From positions 15,624,001 to 15,688,000 of the forward strand of contig OX327702.1 in the NCBI GenBank assembly GCA_946807835.1: DNA of 64,000 bases, given 5' to 3'. The stretch comes from Ailanthus altissimus. Lineage: Eukaryota; Streptophyta; Magnoliopsida; Sapindales; Simaroubaceae. A program made the translations under genes and the position numbers. The notes under the pieces are model-generated. The model was not told where the DNA came from and ran no database searches. It saw only the letters and a program-made list of their open reading frames with translations. Below are positions 47,118-59,889 of this stretch, piece after piece. The stretch's first letter is position 1, and every line of letters starts with the position of its first letter.

Positions 47118-47780
47118 TGATAAACGCATTTTATATATGATGTTATACCCCACTTAATTTGATAATTACTTATTTTGAATGTAAATATATGTCTTTTTAT
47201 ATATATTCATGTCATTTTGTAGGTTTCAAGTTAAATAAGCTCTTTGGAATGAAATTCAAAGAAAACAAGGCAAAAAAAAAATCAAAAATACTATTAGTGG
47301 ATTACTACAATAACGAGTTATAGTAACGGTAAAGATTATTTTTGTTACAGTGCTCCATGCCTGAGCGCCAAAAGGTGGTGCCCAAGCACTACTAGTACCT
47401 CGATTTCTTTTTTTTTACTTTATGCCCTAATTTTGAAACCCATTTTTTAAGCCTATAAAAAAAGATTAAAAGCCTTATTTACAAGAGAGGAGGAGGGCAC
47501 AAAATAGAGAGAGAAACAAAGGTTTTTAGTAAGAGAAACACATTAGAGCTTTGATTTAAACAAGATCATTGAAGATTGAAGACTTCCTAAGATTTCCCTA
47601 ACAAGTTTCTTCTTTCTCTCTGTTTTATTTACATTTATTTCAAGTTTGTAGTTGTAATTTGTGTTGTTTGAACATGATTACTTTTATTAACACTTGGATT
47701 GATGTAATTGAATATTTAATTATGGATAGCTAGGTTGTTTGTTCCAGGGCTTGATGGAACTCTATTGAACACTATGTGTT

Positions 47781-50563
47781 TTTAATATCCAATCCCTATT
47801 AGTAGTATTGGCGCCTAGATTTTGGTATAGAACAAATAAGACACCGTAGGGTTACTCAATTTTAACCCTATTAGAAATATTCCCTTTATAGTGCACGTGA
47901 GAGATATTAGACCTAATTTGGTAATTTCACACTTGATCGGTGCGCCGGACGACCCTAGAATATTTTTAGAATTTTTCTCTATTGGCTTGGAAAAGAAAAT
48001 TCTAATGTACTACATGAATTTTCATTTAAGGGTTATGAATGGAACAAGCCTTTGTTGAGAAACATAATCCATATATTAGAGAATGGACCAATTAGAAGAA
48101 ATCTCATGGTTTGCCAAGTTGAAAGTTCTAGTTAGTTCTTTGAACTATTCTAACTAAATAGTTACAAATGAACTAATTACATAATTAGTTTTTAACTAAT
48201 GGCAAATTAGAAGTTTTAAGTAAGTTGAAGGGCAAAATGGTAAATTGAGGGAGCACTATATATATGTTAGAAGTGTGTAGAAATTTGAAGAGAGATCAAA
48301 ACCAACACTTAGCCAAAAAAAGAGAGAAATTCGAGCTTCAAAGGGGGTGCTGCTACAGTGACTATTCAAGTTTTTTTTTTTCATGCTTTTTCATGTGTAA
48401 TCAAGTCAAATTAAGGTTACAAACCAATCCCTAAGCTCAATTGAAGTCTATATTAGTGGAAATTCAAGAAAAAGAGGTAAGAAAAGAATCTTTTATGAGT
48501 TTGATAAGTGAGAATTCAAGAATGTGTTAATTGATGTTCTTATGTGTATTCTTCACTTAGATTGAGTTAAATTCTAGTTTGGAGCTTGAAGGAGTCATCA
48601 ATTTGAAGAAATTGGCAAGGTGAGAATTAGGGTTTTGGTGATTTTGTTGTAGAGATTTCAATTGATTGTAATTAGGGCTTTAGAATGAAATTGGCATGAT
48701 TTTGTTGTAATTGGAACAAGAAATTGAGAAAAGGAATGTGTTGGAACCTAGGGTAAAATTCTGCCACTTTAGGGAAGTTAGGAATTGAGTGGTGTTTTGA
48801 TTGAATTGTTGTGTGTAAATGATGCATTTTGTGAATGAATTGTATATGGTTGATGAAAAACCCAAAAATGAAGAAAATGGGACATAATTGTCCATGTTGG
48901 AAAGGTGAAGGGCAAGTATGTCCAATCAAATGATAAGGTGTTCAATAATTTTCAGGGTGCCGGATGGTGATTTAGTTTCGATTATGGCTCCGTAACTAAA
49001 ATCGGGAAGTAGTATACATCCGGGCTTTGTATGCCGATTAGGGCGTTTAGTAGTTAAATGAGATTCTAGCATTCGATTTAGTTCTAAATGTCATTTGTGG
49101 CGCGTAGGTGAAGATAACCAAGAGCGTTAACGGGAGCAGAAATCGAGAGTAAAATTGAGCGCAGAGCGGTTGTGAGTGGAAATCTGTCATTTCTTTTACT
49201 TTGCTTTTATTATGTTTTCGCATAATGAAGATGCATGTTTTATGAGCTTTCGATGCATAACCATGATTTATGATCTTGATACATATTCATAGACATGCCT
49301 TTACATGTTCGAATTGAGAAACAGTTTTAAAATCTCTACATTCGTTTTTAAAGCCATTAGTACTCTCAGATTATAGTGGTGATGATTGTATTAGACCCGG
49401 CCGGTATATCCCGTGCACATGGGCAGGTCTTGGGGGTGTGTCACTAACTCCAGGAAGTCGGGATGTCGAGTCATGTGAGTCGCTCTATGTGTACAGGATA
49501 TTGTCTCGCTATATGCATGCGATGTAGGATTCCGCTGCGTAGCCAGTGAGATGTCTTGAGATGTCACTGTGGGTGCTGCTAGTTGAGGTGCCCCGTGACC
49601 TACTCACGTATGCGGTGCTAGTTGAGTCGCTGCGTGGGTATAGAGCTTTAGGGTTACCATTGGTACAGTTTAGAAAGAAAATGGCCGAGCGAGGATTTTA
49701 CTAGTTTTCGATTTACCGATAGTATTTATGCATTTATATGCACACAGCAGTTATTATGTTATACAGATTCTGAATATAGTTTTCCAAAGATGTAGATAAA
49801 ACCCGCTCGGCAAGATTTCATTAGCATATGATATTAGAAACCGTTTTACAATTTTACATCCGTTTTAGAAGCATAATTTCTGCATGTACTTTAGAAATTG
49901 CTATCTTTGTATAATATTCTTGTAATTGAATTCTCATTTACACTCACTGAGCTCCTTTAGCTCACTCGTTTTATGTTTTATGTTTTATGTTTTAAACCCC
50001 TTTCCCAGGTGCAGGTCTCGGAACGCAAGCTGCTGATTCTCCTATCGCCGAGTAATGGGCCGAATCCAAAGATAATTTTTGTACATGTAAATGTGCTAAT
50101 AGCACTCTTTACTTTATGCATAATAGTTGTAGGCATGTATATTTGTAAGTATGTGTTGAATCAAGAAGAAGAGATTTCCTGTTTATGATAATCGTTTTTA
50201 CTTTTTATAATTATGCTTATTTTGTGATTTACACGAAATAATTGAGTTGTGTTGGATTTGATTTGAAAAGGACCGGAGGTCCGAATTGGTAAAATTGAGA
50301 TGTGTTGGAATTAGAAGTGAAATTTCTTTGCAGGTTTATATGGATTTTCCGAAAAACAGGGGAAACTCTGTCCGTTTTTTTAAAAAACTAAGATGTCGTT
50401 TTCATGTATATTACTAGATCTTCTTAGCAGTAACAAGAATTAAAAAGGGGTTCGCCTCGCGGAATTTCTTAACTTACCCAGTTAGGTTCGGAGGAACTTC
50501 CGTCGGGGTGCCCGGCAGGGCCGTTGGGATCTATAGTAGAGGGTCTCGGGTCGGGTCTTGTCA
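47781..50563 (+). repeat. 5' LTR of the Tekay element
   Basis: It starts TTTAATATCC (TG changed to TT) and ends TCTTGTCA. Copies of the same LTR are at 55408-58188, 24166-26946 and, inverted, 31603-34388. Small minus-strand frames inside recur in each copy without domains. Confidence 0.92.
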
Positions 50564-50566
50564 GAG

Positions 50567-50578
50567 TGGTATCAGAGC
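50567..50578 (+). promoter_or_regulatory. Primer binding site (tRNA-Met) of the Tekay element
   Basis: tggtatcagagc lies three bases after the 5' LTR and is the canonical initiator tRNA-Met site. Confidence 0.92.
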
Positions 50579-50713
50579 ATGGTTTTTGAAGTTTTAGTTA
50601 AAAAGTTCATTTTTAGAATGAGATTATTGAAATTGCTTGCATATTTTTCTAAGTTTAGAAAGTTGAATTCTTTGCATTTGATAATCATTTGCATCACTAA
50701 ATTTTCAGAAAAT

Positions 50714-51820
50714 ATGCATCGTTGTGGAGGCCCACGTACTAGGAGAGCAGCTGCGGAGGCTTTTGCACCTGAAGAGGAGCAGGGAAATGAGTCAGTAAAT
50801 GTTCCTATGCCTCAGACCCCTCCCGAATCATCTCAACCCGCTGTGCCAGAGGGTGGAAATGTGAATATAGCTCAAATGGCCCAGATACTAGCAGCGGCGA
50901 TCCAACAGCCGCGAGAGACCGGAGTGTTTATTGAACGCGCCAAGAAATTAGGCGCTAAGGCTTATGATGGAACCGGAGATCCCGAGAGAGCTCTATCTTG
51001 GTTAGAGAACAATGAAGAAATTTTTCAGGTTATGGGATGTACGGAAGAGCAGATGGTGGTATACTCTGCATTTCTATTGAAAGAAGGAGCGAAGGATTGG
51101 TGGAAGGCCTTGCAAAGGAGAAACATCGATGGGGTGTCTTGGGCGCTTTTCAAAGAGGAATTTCTGAATAAGTTCTACCCTAAAAGTTATAAAGATGCGA
51201 AGATAGAAGAATTCTTCAAGCTCGAACAGGGTTCCCTCTCGGTGGCTGAGTACGAGAAGAAGTTTTCGGAGCTCCTTCGTGCCGTTCCATTTATAGTCGA
51301 TAATGAAGAGCAGAAGGCTAACCGTTTTGCAGTGGGTCTCAATCCACGAATCAGGGCGTACGTAGTATTGGCAGCCCACACTCAGTATGGATTATTGGTG
51401 GAAGCTGCAACACGGGTTGAAAGAAGCATGGCGGCCATCCCTAAACCGAAACAGCAGGGTCAGAAAAAAGACTGGTCAGGAAGTTCTCGAGGAGGACCGA
51501 GTAAATTCCCCCGAACAGAGGAGAGATCTTCATGGTCCAGCAGTCGAAAGCCAATCCAAGGAGCTCAATCCAGCCAAGCTTCCGTTCGGCAACCATCCGC
51601 CGGATTCCAAAGCATTAAGGAGAGTTGGAAGAATTTCCCGGTGTGTAATAGATGTGGCAAGGCCCATCCGGGGGATTGTAGGAAGGGGACTACCGAGTGT
51701 TATAAGTGCGGGCAAGAGGGTCACTACATGAGAGATTGCCCGAATGATGGAGCTAGCAACAAGCCAGAAGATAGATCACCAGTTCCAGGACAAACCAGCG
51801 GCGGTCGTGGGCAGATTTGA
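50714..51820 (+). CDS. Gag of the Tekay element
   Basis: The ATG at 50714 starts MHRCGGPRTRRAAAEAF; the open frame extends further upstream, but this start follows the leader and fits the family. It gives 368 residues. The capsid-like Retrotrans_gag domain spans about 75-240 ('AYDGTGDPERALSWLEN', 'WWKALQRR', 'FKEEFLNKFYP', 'EYEKKFSELLR'). Two cysteine motifs follow: 'CNRCGKAHPGDC' and a classical zinc knuckle CX2CX4HX4C at Cys329, Cys332, His337 and Cys342. A TGA ends the frame, but pol continues in the same frame, so an uninterrupted gag-pol is the likely ancestral form. The protein would package the element RNA in cytoplasmic particles. Confidence 0.88.
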   Translation: MHRCGGPRTRRAAAEAFAPEEEQGNESVNVPMPQTPPESSQPAVPEGGNVNIAQMAQILAAAIQQPRETGVFIERAKKLGAKAYDGTGDPERALSWLENNEEIFQVMGCTEEQMVVYSAFLLKEGAKDWWKALQRRNIDGVSWALFKEEFLNKFYPKSYKDAKIEEFFKLEQGSLSVAEYEKKFSELLRAVPFIVDNEEQKANRFAVGLNPRIRAYVVLAAHTQYGLLVEAATRVERSMAAIPKPKQQGQKKDWSGSSRGGPSKFPRTEERSSWSSSRKPIQGAQSSQASVRQPSAGFQSIKESWKNFPVCNRCGKAHPGDCRKGTTECYKCGQEGHYMRDCPNDGASNKPEDRSPVPGQTSGGRGQI

Positions 51821-51850
51821 GGAGGTCCCTAATTCAGAAGATCGAGCGGC

Positions 51851-54800
51851 GTGAGACAGCCTGGAAGGGGCGCCGGTCGAGGAGGATCATCCGGTGGATC
51901 ACAAGTGAAACCGCATACCCAGGCTAGGGTATTTGCGGTGACCCAACAGGAGGCGGATGCGGCCCCAGAAGTTGTGACAGGTACAATGTCAGTTTTTGAT
52001 CGAAATGCTTATGTACTGATAGATCCTGGAGCGACCCATTCTTTTATTTCTGTGGAGTTTGCTGCAAACGCTAGTATAGCGCCCCAGTTATTAGATGGCA
52101 CGGTAGTAGTGTCTCTTCCTACCGGAGACTCCATTGTAGCAGAAACGGGGTATAGGAGTAGTAAAATTAGTATTGAAAGCCAAGAGTTTATGGCAGATTT
52201 GATTGTGTTGGCCATCAATGAGTTTGATGTGATTTTAGGGATGGATTGGTTGTCTAAATATCGAGCCTCAGTGGATTGCTTCTGGAAAAAAGTTAGATTA
52301 TGTAGCCCTAGCGAAACGGAAGTTGTTTTCCGCGGGGTGCGGAAATCACTTTCCGCCAACATGGTGTCGGTAATGAAGGCAAGAAAGATGCTTTGGAAGT
52401 CATGTCAGGGTTACTTAGTCTATGCCATAGACGTAAGAGATGGTGGAACGAAATTGGAGGATATTCCGGTGATGAGAGAGTTTCCGGATGTATTCCCCGA
52501 GGATCTTCCGGGATTGCCTCCGGATAGAGAGATAGAGTTTAAAATAGAAGTAGCCTCTGGAACACAACCAATTTCTAAAGCACCCTACAGAATGGCTCCT
52601 TCAGAATTGAAAGAACTAAAGGTTCAGTTGGAAGAGTTGGTGAATAAGGGTTTCGTTAGACCGACTACTTCTCCTTGGGGTGCACCGGTTTTGTTTGTGA
52701 AGAAGAAAGACGAAAGCATGAGATTGTGCATTGATTACCGGGAGCTGAATAAAGTAACGGTGTGTAATCAATATCCACTTCCGAGAATTGATGATTTGTT
52801 TGATCAGCTGCAAGGAGCCAGAGTATTTTCCAAGATAGATCTGAGGTCCGGCTATCATCAACTGAAGATCCGGGAGGAAGATGTTCCTAAGACGGCCTTT
52901 AAGACCCAATATGGCCATTATGAATTTTTGATTATGCCTTTTGGGCTGACTAATGCCCCAGCTGCTTTTATGGATCTTATGAACAGAGTTTTTAGATCCT
53001 ATTTAGATCGGTTTGTGATAGTATTTATTGATGATATATTAGTTTATTCAAGTAGTGAGAAAGAGCATACAGAACATTTGAGGATAGTTTTGCAGACCTT
53101 AAGGGAGCATCGGCTGTATGCCAAACTTAGTAAATGTCAATTTTGGCTAGATAGAGTTGCATTTTTGGGGCATGTAATCTCTGCGGAAGGGGTAGCAGTA
53201 GATCCCCAGAAGATCGAAGCAATAGTGAATTGGATACAGCCTACGAACGTGACGGAGATCCGTAGTTTCTTGGGTTTGGCCGGATATTATAGGAAGTTTG
53301 TAGAGGGTTTCTCAAGGATAGCCGCTCCTCTGACTAAGTTAACCCGGAAAGAAGAGAAGTTTGTATGGTCGGAAGCGTGCCAGCAGAGCTTCGAAGAGTT
53401 AAAGAGAAGGTTGACGTCGGCCCCTGTGCTTACACTTCCGTCAGGGAATGACGGTTTTACCATATATTGTGATTCTTCCAGGCAAGGTGTAGGTTGTGTA
53501 CTAATGCAGAAGGAGAAAGTAATAGCCTATGCTTCCAGACAATTAAAGAAGCATGAACAGAATTATCATACACATGACCTAGAACTAGCTGCAGTAGTTT
53601 TTGCTTTAAGAATTTGGAGGCATTATTTGTATGGGGTTCCTTGCAAGATCTTTACGGATCATAAGAGCCTACAGTACTTGTTCACTCAGAAAGAATTGAA
53701 TATGAGGCAGAGAAGGTGGCTGGAGCTTATTAAAGATTATGAGTGCACCTTGGAGTACCATCCAGGAAAAGCTGACGTGGTAGTAGATGCTCTCAGCAGG
53801 AAGCTTGTCAGTTCAATAGCTCACTTGAAGGTCGCATATCTATCGATGTTGATAGAATTGAGGTCTTTAGGTGTAAAATTAGAATTATCAGATTCAGGAG
53901 CATTATTAGCCATATTTCAGGTCAGTCCAATATTGGTTGATCGGATCAAAGAACTACAGACTCAAGATCCACAAGTAGTTAAATTAAAGGGTGAAATCGA
54001 GTCCGGGCAGCGGAAGGATCTTTCAGTGACCGAGGATGGTGTAGTAACCTTGGGTCGGAGGTTATGTGTTCCTGATGTAAATGAGTTAAGAAGAGAGATT
54101 ATGGAAGAAGCTCATTCTTCTGCGTACGCTATGCATCCCGGGAGCACAAAGATGTACCGTACCCTAAAAGAGCACTACTGGTGGAAGGGCATGAAGAAAG
54201 ATATAACTGAATTTGTCTCGAGATGCCTAACTTGCCAACAAGTAAAAGCGGAGCATCAGAAACCTGCAGGGCTCTTGCAACCCCTTCCGATTTCGGAGTG
54301 GAAATGGGAAAGAATAACGATGGACTTCGTGGTAGGACTTCCGCGTAGCCAGAGAGGCAATGACGCAATATGGGTGATTGTTGATAGACTGACGAAATCT
54401 GCTCACTTCCTACCCATTAGAAGCAGTTTTTCTTTAGATAAATTAGCCCAGTTGTACGTAGATGAGGTGATACGACTCCATGGAGTTCCCGTGTCCATTG
54501 TGTCAGACAGGGATCCACGGTTTACTTCTCGATTTTGGCCCAGTTTACAGAAAGCTCTAGGTACAAAATTGAGTTTCAGTACGGCCTTTCATCCTCAGAC
54601 GGATGGTCAGTTGGAACGGATAATTCAGACACTTGAAGATATGCTTAGAGCGTGTGTTATGGAGTTTAAGGGAAGTTGGGATACTCATCTACCGCTAATG
54701 GAATTCGCCTACAATAATAGCTACCAGGCTAGCATCGAAATGGCACCATATGAAGCATTGTACGGAAGAAAGTGCAGAACTCCAGTTTGTTGGGATGAGG

Positions 54801-55372
54801 TAGGTGAAAGGAAGCTGATTGGCCCAGAAATTGTCCAGATTACTTCGGAAAAGATTCAACTTATCAGGCAGAGATTGAAAATAGCTAATGATAGATAGAA
54901 AAGTTATGCAGATAACAGAAGAAGAGACTTGGAGTTTGAGATCGGTGATAAGGTCTTTCTGAAGATATCACCATGGAGAGGAGTACTAAGATTCGGGAAG
55001 CGAGGAAAGCTGAGTCCCCGATATATTGGACGGTACGAGATAGTTGAAAGAGTTGGAAAGGTGGCATATCGTCTATGGTTACCCGAAGATCTGGCTAGAA
55101 TCTATGATGTGTTTCATGTTTCTATACTTCGCAAGTATATAGCAGACCCTTCACACATCCTAAGGGAACAACTGGTAGAATTGAACGAAAACTTGACCTA
55201 CAAAGAGAAGCCTGTGCAAATCCTAGACTGGAAAGAGCAAGTCCTTCGTAACAAAAGCATTCCCTTAGTTAAGGTGTTATGGATGAACCATGGGGTAGAA
55301 GAAGCCACGTGGGAACGTGAAGATCAGATGCGAGTCCAACATCCTCACCTCTTTGAGACAGGTATGATTTAA
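51851..55372 (+). pseudogene. Pol of the Tekay element with chromodomain, interrupted by a stop
   Basis: In order: aspartic protease with DPGA near 52022 (instead of DTGA); reverse transcriptase about 52560-53130 with '[20 protein letters not shown]', '[14 protein letters not shown]' and '[10 protein letters not shown]'; RNase H about 53440-53830 with '[14 protein letters not shown]' and 'DHKSLQYL'; integrase about 54080-54760 with the HHCC zinc region and DDE residues in 'TMDFVVGL', 'VSDRDPRF' and 'GQLERIIQT'; and a C-terminal chromodomain at about 55215-55365 ('VKVLWMNHGVEEATWERE'). A TAG at 54896-54898, where family members usually have Gln, cuts off the last 158 codons. Gag lies upstream in the same frame, separated by TGA (51818) and TAA (51830). 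All catalytic residues sought are present. Confidence 0.9.
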
Positions 55373-55387
55373 ATTTCGAGGACGAAA

Positions 55388-55407
55388 TTTTTAAGGAGCG
55401 GTGAAAT
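55388..55407 (+). promoter_or_regulatory. Purine-rich tract before the Tekay 3' LTR
   Basis: tttttaaggagcggtgaaat directly precedes TGCAATATCC of the 3' LTR and follows the 'cgaggacgaaa' block. It serves as the plus-strand priming region. Confidence 0.75.
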
Positions 55408-58188
55408 TGCAATATCCAATCCCTATTAGTATTATTGGCGCCTAGATTTTGGTATAGAACAAATAAGACACCGTAGGGTTACTCAATTTTAACCCTATTA
55501 GAAATATTCCCTTTATAGTGCACGTGAGAGATATTAGACCTAATTTGGTAATTTCACACTCGATCGGTGCGCCGGACGACCCTAGAATATTTTTAGAATT
55601 TTTCTCTATTGGCTTGGAAAAGAAAATTCTAATTTACTACATGAATTTCCATTTAAGGGTTATGAATGGAACAAGCCTTTGTTGAGAAACATAATCCATA
55701 TATTAGAGAATGGACCAGTTAGAAGAAATCTCATGGATTGCCAAGTTGAAAGTTCTAGTTAGTTCTTTGAACTATTCTAACTAAATAGTTACAAATAAAC
55801 TAATTACATAATTAGTTTTTAACTAATGGCAAAATAGAAGTTTTAAGTAAGTTGAAGGGCAAAATGGTAAATTGAGGGAGCACTATATATATGTTAGAAG
55901 TGTGTAGAAATTTGAAGAGAGATCAAAACCAACACTTAGCCAAAAAAAGAGAGAAATTCGAGCTTCAAAGGGGGTGTTGCTACAGTGACTATTCAAGTTT
56001 TTTTTTTTCATGATTTTTCATGTGTAATCAAGCCAAATTAAGGTTACAAACCAATCCCTAAGCTCAATTGAAGTCTCTATTAGTGGAAATTCAAGAAAAA
56101 GAGGTAAGAAAAATATCTTTTATGAGTTTGATAAGTGAGAATTCAAGAATGTGTTAATTGATGTTCTTATGTGTATTCTTGACTTAGATTGAGTTAAATT
56201 CTAGTTCGGAGCTTGAAGGAGTCATCAATTTGAAGAAATTGGTAAGGTGAGAATTAGGGTTTTTGGTGATTTTGTTGTAGAGATTTCAATTGATTGTAAT
56301 TAGGGCTTTAGAATGAAATTGGCATGATTTTGTTGTAATTGGAACAAGAAATTGAGAAAAGGAATGTGTTGGAACCTAGGGTGAAATTCTGCCACTTTAG
56401 GGAAGTTAGGAATTGAGTGGTGTTTTGATTGAATTGTTGTGTGTAAATGATGCATTTTGTGAATGGAATGTATATGGTTGATGAAAAACCCAAAAATGAA
56501 GAAAATGGGACATAATTGTCCATGTTGGAAAGGTGAAGGGCAAGTATGTCCAATCAAATGATAAGGTGTTCAATAATTTTCAGGGTGCCGGATGGTGATT
56601 TAGTTTCGATTATGGCTCCGTAACTAAAATCGGGAAGTAGTATGCATCCGGGCTTTGTATACCGATTAGGGCGTTTAGTAGTTAAATGAGATTCTAGCAT
56701 TCGATTTAGTTCTAAATGTCATTTGTGGCGCGTAGGTGAAGATAACCAAGAGCGTTAACAGGAGCAGAAATCGGGAGCAAAATTGAGCGCGGAGCGGTAG
56801 TGAGTGGAAATCTGCCATTTCTTTTACTTTTCGGTTATTATGTTTTCGCACAATGACTATGTATGTTTTATGAGCTTTCGATGCATAAACATGATTTATG
56901 ATCTTGATATATTCATAGACATGCTTTTACATGATTGATTTGTGAAACAGTTTGAAAATTACTGCATTTATTTTAAGGCCATTGGTAACCTCAGAATATA
57001 GTGGTGATGATTGTATTAGACCCGGCCGGTATATCCCGTGCACATGGATAGGTCTTGGGGGTGTGTCACTAACTCCGGGAAGTCGGGATGTCGAGTCATG
57101 TGAGTCGCTCTATCTGTACGGGATATTGTCTCGCTATATGCATGCGATGTAGGATTCCTCTGCGTAGCCAGTGAGATGTCTTGAGATGTCACTGTGGTTG
57201 CTGCTAGTTGAGGTGCCCCGTGGCCTACTCATGTATGCGGTGCTAGTTGAGTCGCTGTGTGAGTATAGAGCTTTAGGGTTACCATTGGTACAGTTTAGAA
57301 AGAAAATGGCCGAGCGAGGATTTTACTAGTTTTCGATTTACCGATAGCATTTATGCATTTATATGCACACAGCAGTTATTATGTTATACAGATTCTGAAT
57401 ATAGTTTTCCAAAGATGTAGATAAAACCCGCTCGGCAAGATTTCATTAGCATATGATATTAGAAACCGTTTTACAATTTTACATCCGTTTTAGAAGCATA
57501 ATTTCTGCATGTACTTTAGAAATTGCTATCTTTGTATAATATTCTTGTAATTGAATTCTCATTTACTCTCACTGAGCTCCTTTAGCTCACTCGTTTTATG
57601 TTTTATGTTTTATGTTTTAAACCCCTTTCCCAGGTGTAGGTCTCAGAACGCAAGCTGCTGATTCTCCTATCGCCGAGTAGTGGGCCGAATCCAAAGATAA
57701 TTTTTGTACATGTAAATGTGCTAATAGCACTCTTTACTTTATGCATAATAGTTGTAGGCATGTATATTTGTAAGTATGTGTTGAATCAAGAAGAAGAGAT
57801 TTCCAGTTTATGATAATCGTTTTTACTTTTTATGATTATGCTTATTTTGTGATTTACACGAAATAATTGAGTTGTGTTGGATTTGATTTGAAAAGGACCA
57901 AAGGTCCGAATTGGTAGAATTGAGATGTGTTGGAATTAGAAGTGAAATTTCTTTGCAGGTTTATATGGATTTTCCGAAAAACAGGGGAAACTCTGTCCGT
58001 TTGTTTTTAAAACTAAGATGTCGTTTTCATGTATATTACTAGATCTTCTTAGCAGTAACAAGAATTAAAAAGGGGTTCGCCTCGCAGAATTTCTTAACTT
58101 ACCCAGTTAGGTTCGGAGGAACTTCCGTCGGGGTGCCCAGCAGGGCCGCTGGGATCTATAGTAGAGGGTCTCGGGTCGGGTCTTGTCA
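55408..58188 (+). repeat. 3' LTR of the Tekay element
   Basis: It starts TGCAATATCC and ends TCTTGTCA, followed by GTGTT and the resumed host LTR. It is very similar to the 5' LTR, with scattered substitutions and small indels. Confidence 0.92.
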
Positions 58189-58847
58189 GTGTTAATGTTG
58201 TTAAGTGATTAATAACTATTTTATGTTTATTCATTTATGTTTTTTAGGTGCTTAATGCTTCTAATTTTATTTCGGAATAAATTAGATGTTTAAATACTTA
58301 GGTTATGTACTTGGGAGAGTGTAATCCATGTGTTGGGTTTAAAAAGCATAACTTTAGGTTTATTGAGTTGTGAGATTACTAGGCTTAGAGTAATCATTTA
58401 AGGGTAGCTTAATGTATGTATGTATAACAGGTTAGATAGGAATATCAACTTAGTTGTATATGCATAGGGTCTCATTCGACACTCGAGAGAGGTAATGAGA
58501 TGAGTCATACACCCTTGATTAATGAATGCATAAAATTGGTTGTTAATTACTAATGATAAAGAGTATAGGAACAATAGAGGAAAATCAAGTCCTTAGAACC
58601 CATTGCCATAGAACTCTTATATCTTTAATTTATCAAATTATTTAGTTTAAACATTTTATTTTAGTCCATAATTCAATTTAACCTTTAGATTATCCTTGAT
58701 AAAGTTAGGTTGCCAACACTGTAGTACTCGGCATTAATTTAGGATATCAATCCTTGTGGGAGAGTACTTACTCATCATTGTATTACTTGGTTATGACCCG
58801 TGCACTTACAATTTTATTCGCATGTGTATAATTTTATGAATAATCAC

Positions 58848-59800
58848 CAAATCTAAATATGCCCTAGAGATAAATAGAAGACTATCTTAAGACTAAGTAT
58901 GGCTTGTATGAATAGCTAGTCATGCATTTGGGTTATCCAATGCGTCAAGTACTTTTATGCATCTAATGATTCACCATTTATGTCTTCTTTTGTTGTGGTG
59001 TATTTTAACAACATATTGATATATAGTAGGAACGTTGAAGAGCATGTTGAACACCTTAGGAAGGTCTTGATTGTGTCAAGGGAGAATGAGTTATTTGTAA
59101 ATTTAAAAAGTGTGCATTCCTCACCAATAGGTTATTATTTCTAGGTTTTGTAATTGGTACTGAATGGGTTCATATATATATAAGGACAAAGTAACAACAA
59201 TTTGAGACTCGCCTACCCCTAAAACCATTATATAGAAAAGGATTTTTCCCAGGTTAGCTATATTTTAGCAAAGGTTCATTAGGAAATTTAGTACTATAGC
59301 AGCCTTTATGATCGAGTGTTTGAAAATAAAGAAGTTTGTCTGGATTAAGGAAATGGATAATAGCTTCAGGAAGATTAAGGAGAAACTTTCCACTACACCT
59401 ACTCTTATATTACTTGATTTTACCAAAACCTTTGAGTTAGAGTGAGAGGTTAGTGGAGTATAAATTGAAGCAGTTCTCTCTTAAGAAAGGAGACCAATAG
59501 CTTTCTTAAGAGAAAAGTTAAGTGAGACCAGGCAGAAATAGTCTACATACCTGCAAGAACTGTATGCAGTATTTAGAGCCCTTAAAACTTCAGAAGCTAA
59601 TATTTTGCCTAAAGAATTTATAGTTTTTTCAGACTACCAGTCCTTAAAGTATTTTTGTAATCAGAAGCATGCAGGCTAGATGTTATCTAGATAGGTAGCA
59701 TATCTTAAGAAATTCAATTACATAATTATACATAAGTTTAGAATATCTAGCAGAGCAGTTGGTGCCTTAATTCATTGAGCCACAATACTTATTTCCCTTA
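58848..59800 (+). pseudogene. Remaining RT and RNase H of the old gypsy element
   Basis: The frame resumes after the ATCAC duplication with codons matching 'HQI.I.P.D..KT' of RT, then 'NNILIYSRNVEEHVEHLRKVL' near 59010-59075, where the catalytic Asp-Asp is changed to Asn-Asn. RNase H fragments follow at 59400-59720 ('YAVFRALKT'-like and 'SDYQSLKYF'). Many stops. Confidence 0.7.
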
Positions 59801-59889
59801 ATATTGAGATTCAAGGCTTTGATCAGTTTAATTAGCTTTATGAGAAGGATGAGGACTTTAGGTAGATGTAGTCCAAGTATCTCACGAGG

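Larger units (their letters stand above)
47781..58188 (+). mobile_element. Nearly intact Tekay-type chromovirus, TSD GTGTT
   Basis: The 10.4-kb Ty3/gypsy element has LTRs of 2783 bp (47781-50563) and 2781 bp (55408-58188), target duplication GTGTT (47776-47780 and 58189-58193), a tRNA-Met primer site, and gag-pol in a single frame followed by a chromodomain. A purine tract before the 3' LTR is preceded by the 'cgaggacgaaattt' block known from Tekay/Del elements. Three in-frame stops (51818, 51830, 54896) break the polyprotein. The LTRs show scattered differences, so it is younger than its host LTR but not brand new. Confidence 0.93.
47118..58842 (+). repeat. Solo LTR (Athila/Tat-type) with a Tekay element inside, TSD ATCAC
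   Basis: The LTR starts TGATAAACGC at 47118 and ends TATGAATA at 58842 (CA changed to TA). It is flanked by ATCAC at 47113-47117 and 58843-58847. Joining the flanks restores the RT codons 'SGYHQI'. Without the Tekay element and its duplicated GTGTT it is about 1.3 kb. A short dyad patch (47368-47400) lies about 55-85 bases before a TATA-like gcctataaaa at 47451. It is in the same family as 43722-45732. Confidence 0.85.
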
